Assembly: GCF_037042905.1 (NCBI RefSeq)
Contig: NC_087252.1
Span: 19,547,701 to 19,611,700, forward strand
From: Lytechinus pictus
Lineage: Eukaryota; Echinodermata; Echinoidea; Temnopleuroida; Toxopneustidae
Direction of reading: 5' to 3'
DNA: 64,000 nucleotides
Below the pieces are notes generated by a model. The model saw nothing but the letters and a program-made list of their open reading frames with translations, did no database searches and was not told the origin of the DNA. Positions 55,491 through 64,000 of the stretch are shown here, piece by piece (position 1 is the stretch's first letter; each line of letters begins with the position of its first letter). The position numbers and the translations under genes were made by a program.

Positions 55491-56754
55491 CTTTATGATA
55501 TAAAGATACAAAAACAGTAACATAAAGCAACTATGAATTTATCGGTATTCTGTGCCAACTGAAATGTTTCTAGTCAATTTCAGGTTTGCTTAGTGTCTGA
55601 CATGGCTGTTATGAAATAAACACTTGTCCAAGGACGAAATAGAGTCTGCTATAGAATTCGTCACAACTTTTTGGAAGCGCCTTTAGATTCTGGTGAATAT
55701 TATTTGTTCATTTTGAAATTTGATTTTGATTTGTTTTTTTGTTTCTACATAACGATATCATATAACATAAATATAACAAATATATTTGACAATAAATCAG
55801 ACATGTATATCATTGAACATAAAAATCAGATGGATTGCCATTGTAAGCAGAAATGCTTGAAATATGACGAACCGAAACATATATTTATCATATTATGAGC
55901 AAAATGGATATCTAAGAATTATTTAAGTATCAATTCAATAAAAAGGAAAAAAATCAAACAAACAAACACTTGCTATAATATATAAGCATGAAGAAAAACG
56001 ATGATGGTGATGATGACGAAGATGATGATCACAGCTAGCTAACATCTTATCATAGATATGATGTTAGTTAGCTATTGCGAGGTAGGGCAGAAGTATAGAT
56101 TTCCCCTTTGCCAGACCTACTAATAGGTAACATAATTCAAATCACATCCTAACTGTTGAAATCTTCCATGCTATAATGATCGTCTTATTAATATCTGATA
56201 AACCTCATACTAAAAACAAAAACATGTATATAGTTATCGGATAACTAGTCAGGTCGATTTTTTTAAAGATAGATATCACGTAGAATAAATCCCATACGCA
56301 CTGAGACACAGCAAACAAATAATTACTCTTGATTTTTTTTAGGTATCTGGAGTAAAATTATTTCCTCGTGTAAAGGAAATAGGCAATAATGCACTTGAAT
56401 TCACTTTCGTTTCCGGTGTTTTGTTTTCTGAAATTCGATACCCTTTTCCTACACAGATTCTTATGCAAATCGTTTTCAATATAGAGAGCACATTCGATTT
56501 GAATTTCATACGCGAAAGTTTAAATATGTAATATGACTGAAGGAACTTATTTGCCTTTTGCTCTATAAATCTGAGCTGCAAGGTTCCATTTTTTTCTCTG
56601 CCTGTGATATGTTATAAAAAATGATGCCCTGAAAAAAGGTCCCCGAAAATCATTAATTATTCCTTTAAAAAAGGTGACACAAAGAGGCCGGGAATATAAT
56701 CCGGAGGCTGCACTCTACAAGCCCCGCTTTTAGCCGCCACCTCCATTCCCGACC

Positions 56755-56860
56755 TGTTTATTTATTTATTTATCTATTTATCTATTTATTTATTTATTTA
56801 TTTATTCATCTATTCATTCATTTGTTTGTTTGTTTATTTATTTATTTATTCATTTATAGG
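56755..56860. repeat. TTTA/TTTATT tetranucleotide microsatellite
   Basis: About 100 bases of TTTATTTATTTATC-type repeats in receptor intron 2. The rest of that intron (55491-57804) is AT-rich; a small perfect hairpin (GCTAGCTAACATC and its complement, 56033-56075) and an AAT tract (57345-57400) are the only other items seen. Confidence 0.8.
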
Positions 56861-57804
56861 TTTTATTTATTTTATACTACAGGGTAGGTCTGTTCAGTTA
56901 TGCAAAACTGCTTTCCAAAGGCGCCCTGCAGTTTAACAAATAATTCAACATCATAGCAAATCAATGTGTGTATGTTTGTGTGATAGTCTTGAGTATAATT
57001 TTTTTTCGTGACTTTAATTTCTGAATAGCTCTTCTATGTTTAATACTGTTTATATCATTATTTGTATCATTTTATTGCTTATATCTTGCTTATGGCATGA
57101 TGTACAAGTCTAATTGTAAAGGTTTGAATTGGAAATAAACGAAATGAAAATGAAATGAAATATCGTCCCTATTTCATCCATGTACTAATATTAATTTCGC
57201 CATTAGATTTTTTTTAGTTACGGATATGTAGGTAGTGCCTGCGCGATTATTTTTCCTTTCATGGTGTTTTTATCCGAAGGATATTAATACTAAGGCCTTT
57301 CATGTTGATCAATGTTTTTTTATCGTGTTGTCCGTTGTTGTTAAAATAATAATAATAATGATGATGATGATGATAATAATAATAATGATAATGATAATAA
57401 AGAATGAAAATAATAACAATATTAATGTAATTATTGTTCTCTTATCTCATATCCTGTTATCACCCATCCTCATTTGTCTATTAAGGGGGTGGTATGATAG
57501 AAATGGTTATCAATATATTTAAAAGACATTAATATATCGTTTTACATGAGCAAAAATATGATTAATTTCATTATAATAGATGTTTTAAATTGTGTAACAG
57601 TATGAAACTTACTCATTTATTAAAGGAAACATTCATCAACAAGCCATATACTTTTCAGAATGTTCTCATATCCTTTCATTATGTTGTACTGCTTTTCGAT
57701 TTACTCTAATTTGATTGTTGAAAAATTTAAATGATATAAATCATTTATCAATCAATCAATTGATGTCTTAAATATACCGTTTCATACATTGGGTTACCAC
57801 TTAC

Positions 57805-57979
57805 ATCAGTTCCCCCTCCGTTTCCATGACAAGCAAATCGGCTCCAGCAACATCCAGCCCACATTGGTTTCGTGCCTCACTCCAGTTGACAGATGTGTTT
57901 AAGTCGAAGAAATAGCAATGGGAATTAAACTCGAGCCAGTTCGATGGACATTCTTCCAGCCATTGTGGGCGAGTTACAT
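57805..57979 (-). CDS. Receptor exon 2: start of the C-type lectin domain
   Basis: 175 bases, phase 1 to 2, acceptor ATCGTCCAG, donor GTAAGT. It encodes ECPSNWLEFNSHCYFFDL, the N-terminal hairpin with the extra disulfide of long-form lectin domains. NWSEARNQCGLD and LLVMETEGELM then follow, the usual helix 1 and helix 2 regions. Two N-glycosylation sequons (NTS, NWS) are present. Confidence 0.9.
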
Positions 57980-58392
57980 CTGGACGATAAGGGATGGTTT
58001 AATGTCATTGCAGATTTAAGATTACCTCTTTAGAACATTAGATTATTCAAGAGAATAACCGTTAAGTGCTCACCCGAAATGCTAAGCAAAACTTATCTCG
58101 AATAGTAATCATAAATGCATTTCAAATACAAAGGATTGATTAACATGTATATTTATATACGTGCCCTTTTTATGGAAAGGGGTAATATTTTCTACTTATT
58201 GCAAAGTAAAAGTGTCATTGTAGGCGATGCAAAATGAAATATGCTCAAGTGTGTGATACCTCTGTAGAAGTAAGATGTATCTTATTTGTGATTTATTTGA
58301 TGGGGTAAATTATTGATAAGATATTCTTGTTATATGTGAGATTTGCTTTGTTTCTTAATTGGTTGAAAAAACACACAATGAGCATATTCATA

Positions 58393-58394
<2 letters not shown>

Positions 58395-58464
<70 letters not shown>

Positions 58465-58573
58465 TAAAAATAATATGTCCATTTATATAGCGCAGTTACT
58501 ATGTGCATATACTCAACTGCACTTTGGTATATATATTTGGTATCATATTATTAACCTGATAGATATGAAAGAT

Positions 58574-58607
<34 letters not shown>

Positions 58608-58608
58608 G
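58395..58608. repeat. (TA)n microsatellites in receptor intron 1
   Basis: A TA run covers about 58395-58460 and a second TA-rich run 58572-58608. The flanking words TGAGCATATTCATATATATG and GTTTTTTCAACCAATTA appear on both sides in opposite sense, so the whole block is a large inverted repeat (about 58360-58640). Confidence 0.8.
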
Positions 58609-59173
58609 AATGTAATCATTGTGTGTTTTTTCAACCAATTATCATCTAATATTCTCGTTTTCTGTAAGGGAACATAGGGGAAAAACAATCTCCCCCCCCC
58701 CGAATCTCATCTTATCTAATTTTAACTTAACTTATCTTATCTTATTTTACTCCGGTGTCTTATAACATCCTAACTTTTTGGCAGGCTCACTCATAATATG
58801 CGCAAATAATCATCCTACTCATCTCCTCTAATATATGTAACTGCTTCTTCTAAATCTTGCTCGACTGTTAAATCTTCCAATCTCAAACCCTTGAACAAAC
58901 ATTCCCTTTTCAATTCATTTTGATACATATGTAATTGATTTCGTCAGGAACAACACTTTTATATTATCAAAGCAAAAGTAAATCAAGATATCAAGTCGGT
59001 GCAGTTTATAAAAACTGCACATCCCTGGAAGCATCAACCAAACAAAATTAAAATTTCATCCGCACATGCATAAGATATCCACATACCTTAACCCACACCC
59101 ACAAATAAATACTCTAACAAAGTATCAATATATGAGAAGAAAAAAATAGAATAATAAGGTCAATGAAACAAAC

Positions 59174-59240
59174 CTGTAAGTATGTGGAGAAAAAGCACAG
59201 TCGAAATAAAGCTCCTCGTTCTATAAGAAATTATCTCCAT
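59174..59240 (-). CDS. Receptor exon 1: signal peptide
   Basis: ATG at 59240-59238 starts MEIISYRTRSF followed by ISTVLFLHILTG, a basic N-region then a hydrophobic core, as in a signal peptide. The exon ends in phase 1 at a GTTTGT donor, matching the phase of exon 2. A short upstream frame (ATG at about 59249 ending in TGGAGATAA) overlaps the start region. This start was chosen because it is the only phase-compatible hydrophobic leader found upstream of exon 2. Confidence 0.65.
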
Positions 59241-61030
59241 GCTGCATGCATGGTCACTGATTACAGCCTGGTTATGATGGTGGTGGTGGCAGCGGAGGTG
59301 GTGGTGGTGGTAATGGTGGTGATGGAGGTGATGATGATGCGATGAGATGGTAATGACGATGACTGGATTGATGGTAATAGCGGTGATTATGATGATGATT
59401 TAGGATGACGACGGTTTTGTGGAGAGTAGAATTTATTGCAAAGCGCTTTGAGCATGTTCAATGGAAAAGCGCTATATAAATTCTCAATGTATGTATGTAT
59501 GTATGTGTATGTGTGTATGTATGTATGTATGTATATATGATGATGATGATTGCTGATGATTGAGATGATGACGACGACAACGGTGATTACAGTCGTGATG
59601 GTGGTGGTGGTGGTGACGATGAGCCCGCATTTACATACCGCCTTTGTTTGAGGAAAATCCTCAGCCAATTGTATCCTTCCATATGTTACTTAATTCAGTG
59701 CTTTAAAAGTAATGAGGTATGCACAGATTCCAATGTTAAGATCACAATGATCACAATATATGCTAGGTACCTCACATCATCATGATAAATAGCTGAAGAT
59801 TTGTGAATTCCAATCGCATTTCTCCATCATTTCATTGAGCGTCCATCTTCAATTTATGCTTAATTCGCGATCAAACTTATTCCCAAGAAGATCGATTGCG
59901 ACGAACAATGTTTCTCTCACTGGTCCTCTCTTCCAAAATGAAATACACCCTCTCTGATGATGGCAGCACAAAGGACAAAATCTGCTTTTAAGATGTTAGG
60001 CAGTGCACTATAACAAGGTGTAAACACATTACCAGGATGAATTAAATAAAGTATGATAGAGTCTAAATTGGTAATCCTGTGTACTCTTGCCTGTTTCCAA
60101 TGATTTGCCTCTCTCTACTGGCAGGACTGGTGGCTTGGGGGACTGGTGATGGAAACAATAGCATCATCCCTTTACTTCGGGTCAGTCACACTAAACACAT
60201 CAGAGATTAAAACGATGAATAATAAATGGATGAATCTGAAGTTTGATTTATACTGCTAGTACGAAGCCTATTTCTGCGACGACGACAGCAGTTGCTGCTG
60301 CAGTATTGCAACAGTGTATGCAACTTGGCAATATCATCAATTACATACGACTACGATTTTTTTTCATATTATCATTACTATTGTCCTCCTGAACATCATC
60401 CGCCTTCTTATCTTTCATCATCGTCATCATCATCATAAACATCATCATCACCATCATCATCATCATCATTGGATCATTATCACCATCATCATCACCAACA
60501 CCATCTTTTTTTTCATCATCAATTTTTTTTTAAGAAAGAAAGAAATGAAGAAAATCCTTTCCTTCGCTTTTATCAGAGATGTACAACACTGTCAAGTTTC
60601 ATTTGAATGCATTTCGAATAAGGTGCGTATTGAAAAATATATACATATGTATTTATATATATTAATACATATAAAGGCATGTGTATTAATTTGCCATTTT
60701 GGCGGGAGTCTGACTGTGTCTCGGCTGCATTCACTGAGAATACGCATTGAGTTTGATGGAGAGGAGGCGCCAAGAACACCTGCTCGCCAGGAAATAGGCG
60801 CTCCCGCTATTCAAAGAGCTCTCCATTCAAAAGATGAGCCACTTCCAACAGCCTTCGGATAATTAGTAACATGTCACTTTTATCAATAGGATCTTTATTT
60901 TATGATTTTTTTTCTTGTATGCATCCAAATTTCATATGAGCCATCAATATGAGGCTAGGCAGTGAGGTAATATCCACATCATTACTATATAGCTATTTTA
61001 GGGAAGAAAACCGTTATCAAATTATTTTCG
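59241..61030. other. Upstream region of the receptor gene, microsatellite-rich
   Basis: It contains GGT/GAT repeats (59275-59345), GTAT repeats (59488-59535), GAT repeats (59537-59620) and CAT repeats (60415-60500). A SINE/LINE-tail-like word, AAAGCGCTTTGAGCATGTTC, is at 59441. No promoter could be identified with confidence. The GC-richer stretch 60700-60860 is the only part with balanced composition. Confidence 0.5.
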
Positions 61031-61039
61031 GATATGTAC

Positions 61040-61317
61040 GTTTAAACGTACATTACGTTCCTCCTTTTCCAATTCTCTTGTTACCCCCAAAGTTTCCAAA
61101 ACCTGGTGTGAAAGATCATTTGTTTACTCATCCTCTAAGTTATGGAATAGCCTCCCTGAAAACATCAAACAGTGCTTGACCTCTGAAACTTTTAAACATT
61201 ACCTCTAAACATTTCTCTTCAATTCTTCTTAATTTTTTTTTATTTCCTAAAAAGCGCCTTGAGCAGTCTACAGAGTGGATTTGGCGCGATATAAGTCTAA
61301 TTATTATTATTATTATT
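61040..61317 (+). mobile_element. LINE 3' end fragment (CR1/L2-like)
   Basis: A frame reads WCERSFVYSSSKLWNSLPEN then IKQCLTSETFKHYL and a stop. It is followed by AAAAAGCGCCTTGAGCAGTC, GTGGATTTGGCGCGATATAA and an ATT tail. The KLWNSLP motif is the conserved end of ORF2 in CR1/L2/Jockey-type elements. The 5' part is missing. Confidence 0.8.
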
Positions 61318-63390
61318 TCATTGATAAGCCTGTTTTATTTTATATTGCATTCGTAATAAATTTAAAACGTGAATAAAAAGCACGTGTATTACAAAAAGTA
61401 TACATGTTGACATCAGATGATACGGTGGAACAAATATAAGTATTTTATCACGATACAATCCAAAGGGTAAAATAAAATTATATGGGAATTTCTTTTGAAC
61501 AATTATATTATGAGAGGGAGACGTGGAGAAGAGAAGATAAAGAAAGAGATACTCTAGACTATATTTATACACGCAGACAGATATATTAGATAGATAGATA
61601 GATAGAAAGCATAGGGAACGTGATGGATAGAGAAATAAGACATAATGAAGATAGAAAGAAAGATAAAGAGAAATAATGTATTTGTTGTATACATGTGTTT
61701 TATATGATGCAAAATCCATTAGTTTTAGGTCATTCTGAAGGTTATTGAATTTCAAATTTTAAATCTAATGTAAATATGAAAAATTATTTGCAAAACGATA
61801 CATGTGTGAAAGATGTGCTCTAAAATCTAACATATATCGATAAACCCAGAAATCAAATTAATGTTAACCAACACCTTAAAGAATAAAACATAATAAGTTT
61901 AAGAGACAAGGTTCATGAGATGATGTAAACGCGAAAATATGCGTAATTTCCTTTTAGTAAATATCAAGATCACATGAGAAAATTGCTAATTGCCCGATAC
62001 TATTTACCGATTTGTGTAAGTAAATTATAGTGTCGGCCTTTGAACAGAGTAAACGAAACTACCCAATAGAAGTTTGATCCGGATTGTAAGACTTCATTGT
62101 TTAATCTAATATCAAATATTTACATGAGAGGGACCGCAGATACTTGATGGGTGGATATAATAGGGCATATTTAGGGCGAGTGATTACTACCTTTTTTTAC
62201 CCTTCTTTCTTTTCAACCCTGGATAAAATAAAGTACTCTAGTTAATGGTTTGTTTATGGAAATTTTTATGTGGTTATAATATTCATTGAGCTAAGTGTGT
62301 CTATGAAGGATTGGTAGAAATGCTTTGATCTTCCCATTGCACGAAATACATAATAAATCGGCATGATCCAATTTTAAGATATTAATGCCACACCTACACT
62401 CCCAAAAACGCACACACACACACATAAATAAATGTATATTTAATGAAATATTGATTAATGAATTCACAAATACATAAACAAGCAAAAAGGGTTGAAATAA
62501 ATCCAGAATGCAAAAATAGAATAGGTAAATAAATAATGAAAATTTAGTCACCCGAGACCATTGACATAAACACGCTACACATCGGTTATTTTCATATCAT
62601 AGAACACAATAGGGAAGTATATATTATATATTTAACATTTCATTACTAACCTTCATATCCCTTTATCATTTTCATGAGTAGGCCTATCACTTGATTTGAT
62701 CTGATATATTTTTTTTTCAAAGAAGTCCTCGACGTTGCGTGTGGCCTTTACTCAGAGAAAAGCGGAACTAGTTATACAAAAATGCTTTATCTGCATAATA
62801 CGATTATCATTACATCGAACTATACTGCATGTGGCAGACCCCTTGTTGTCTTGGTGGGTGTGGAGATTTCCCAAATTTTGCCCCAAACGTACCTTTTTAT
62901 TGAATTATATCACTGTTTTCTGCTTTTCAACAATTCAAAACTAAACTATTTTCATCAAATCGTAGGTTCAATCTACAAAGTAGTCATGACTGAATTTTTA
63001 ATTTCTCTCTCTAGCTATGTAATTTGTTTCAAATATCACATGTTCATCAAACTCAACCCTCTCAAATATCTTAGTTAGAAATATCATGGGTTAAATCGCC
63101 ATTAATATTTATTCTGCAGCAGTTTATCTAATGTATTGATTATAAATTGATATTTGCCAAGGGTCTTGTAACCTAGATAATTTTGACACTGCCATGAGGG
63201 CGGTACTACAGGGGGGGGGGTGGTCGACCACCCCTTATATTATTATTCTTTATTTCAATTTTCAAGACTATTGTCATATTTAATGCACTGTAATCCCTTT
63301 AATGTATTTTTAAATCAATGCTTACAGACATAAGAAAACGTCAGGTGGCTTGGCCACTTTCCATTTTTCTTGTTATTTTTTACATATTTA
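61318..63390. other. Intergenic, nothing recognised
   Basis: AT-rich sequence with short GATA and AC microsatellites (about 61583-61606 and 62409-62424). Open frames are short and without domain signals. Confidence 0.5.
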
Positions 63391-63528
63391 TTAGGAAGTA
63401 ATTCCTTACAAAGCTGTGTGCGCTATGAACGCCTAGCTTAGCCGGGTAATATAGGAGCGCCTTGAGCACCTAACAAGGTGGATATGTGCGCAATATAAAT
63501 ACCCTATATTATTATTATTATTATTATT
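63391..63528 (+). mobile_element. SINE 3' body with ATT tail
   Basis: AGGAAGTAATTCCTTACAAA, TGTGTGCGCTATGAACGCC, TAGCTTAGCCGGGTAATATA, GAGCGCCTTGAGCACCTAAC and an ATT tail. It is almost identical to 34113-34235, so the family was recently active. Confidence 0.85.
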
Positions 63529-63641
63529 CCTTTTTTTGTTCTTAACGAACTTCCTTCCCAGTGAGAAGTTGTGCAGTGATATCCCGAAAAGACACAGGGG
63601 CGTGTTTCTGCCACAATACTCCTCCCCCCCCCCCCCCCCCC

Positions 63642-63673
<32 letters not shown>

Positions 63674-63838
63674 GGAACTTCACTTCGCTTTACACAGTCA
63701 AGATCTTACACGGTTGTACCCGTGCACGCTCGGACAGTATAATGGTCAAAGGGGATTCCCCTATTCCACCAAATGAGTCGATAAGACTGGAACTCCTGAA
63801 GGGGTTAGACAATATAACAATGCCAATAGTTTATCAAT

Positions 63839-64000
63839 CTAAAGTTTATCGTTTCTTGCGGTGATATAGGCCTCCACGGTCTGCTGACAACAATATATGA
63901 AATCCTCGTCGGGTAGACTTTTACCAGCACGCACAGTGAGCAGCTCTCGCGGAACGTACAGATTTTGTACGTGACAATTATTTTCATTTTTATCATAATA
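63839..64000 (-). CDS. Hypothetical C-terminal coding segment, open to window edge
   Basis: On the minus strand a frame is open from base 64000 to TAG at 63839-63841, 53 codons. It includes NNCHVQNLYVPRELLTVRAG, then SLPDEDFIYCCQQTVEAYIT and ARNDKL. The composition is protein-like (balanced charged and hydrophobic residues, four cysteines) unlike the surrounding AT-rich sequence. I do not recognise the family. It could be the last exon of an upstream gene or part of a transposable-element protein. Confidence 0.35.
   Translation of the reverse strand, partial: YYDKNENNCHVQNLYVPRELLTVRAGKSLPDEDFIYCCQQTVEAYITARNDKL

Larger units (their letters stand above)
28400..59240 (-). other. Gene model: C-type-lectin adhesion GPCR (28 coding exons, 2,342 codons)
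   Basis: Exon lengths sum to 7,029 bases and every junction keeps frame. Residues 1-22 form a signal peptide, about 24-170 a long-form C-type lectin domain and 171-1239 a Ser/Thr-rich stalk. About 1240-1295 is an HRM domain, 1300-1577 a GAIN domain ending in a GPS, 1580-1850 the seven transmembrane helices, and 1851-2342 the cytoplasmic tail. Adhesion GPCRs are cut at the GPS into two non-covalently joined fragments, and a tethered peptide activates the 7TM. The lectin-on-mucin design suggests binding of a carbohydrate or protein ligand away from the membrane. I cannot name a vertebrate orthologue. The gene is convergent with the LDLa/CUB-like gene; the two stops are about 6 kb apart. Confidence 0.85.

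Noticed and set aside
58293..58508. Tyr/Ile repeat frame on the minus strand
   Set aside because: It is a translation of a TA microsatellite.
60314..60862. 182-codon plus-strand frame
   Set aside because: The first half is a His run from a CAT microsatellite. The last ~50 codons look less random but lack splice context or similarity.

Overview
This is eukaryotic nuclear DNA from an animal. The genes are split into many short exons with GT/AG introns of 0.1-9 kb. The extracellular modules are metazoan (LDL-receptor class A, C-type lectin, HRM, GAIN/GPS, adhesion-GPCR 7TM). Introns are full of tRNA-headed SINEs, LINE 3' ends, palindromic MITEs and microsatellites. The repeat style and the expanded LDLa / C-type-lectin / adhesion-receptor repertoire suggest a marine invertebrate deuterostome, most likely an echinoderm such as a sea urchin. 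That assignment is inference; no ribosomal or mitochondrial marker is present. All exon boundaries were set by hand from reading frame, splice consensus and phase continuity.

Left part, 1 to 22,364, plus strand: the 3' part of a modular secreted or extracellular protein. Twelve exons, all joined in phase 1, encode the last 864 residues. The order is a CUB-like cysteine-free beta domain (cut by the window edge), three LDLa modules, a CUB-like domain, three LDLa modules, a CUB-like domain, a mucin-like Pro/Thr/Ser repeat exon, a fourth CUB-like domain and a short Cys-rich C-terminus with a stop codon. The introns hold a nested transposon stack (3.9-9.9 kb), decayed copies of one LDLa exon (13.9-15.6 kb), exon-edge mini-repeats (16.3-16.6 kb), SINEs and TTAA-flanked MITEs.

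Middle, 22.4 to 28.4 kb: the space between two convergent genes. It holds a TTAA-flanked element and a 62-bp G-rich minisatellite (25.95-27.96 kb) split by a 0.45-kb polyadenylated insertion.

Right part, 59,240 down to 28,400, minus strand: an apparently complete 28-exon adhesion-GPCR gene of 2,342 codons. The exon lengths sum to an exact multiple of three and every junction phase agrees. The protein has a signal peptide, one long-form C-type lectin domain, about 1,070 residues of Ser/Thr-rich mucin-like stalk in two giant exons, an HRM domain, a GAIN domain with a GPS motif that keeps the His-x-Thr cleavage triad, seven transmembrane segments and a cytoplasmic tail of roughly 490 residues with three NPxY motifs and a polybasic end. 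Its introns contain a 259-bp satellite carrying copies of the acceptor and start of the third lectin exon, a Tc1/mariner-like foldback element with a TTAA MITE inside it, a SINE with a 7SL-like head, and other repeats.

59.2 to 64.0 kb: upstream of the receptor start, mostly microsatellites, a LINE 3' end and a SINE. An open reading frame of unknown identity runs off the right edge on the minus strand.

The two genes share no obvious pathway. Both encode modular cell-surface or extracellular proteins with mucin-like linkers, and both carry copies of the same foldback element in introns.
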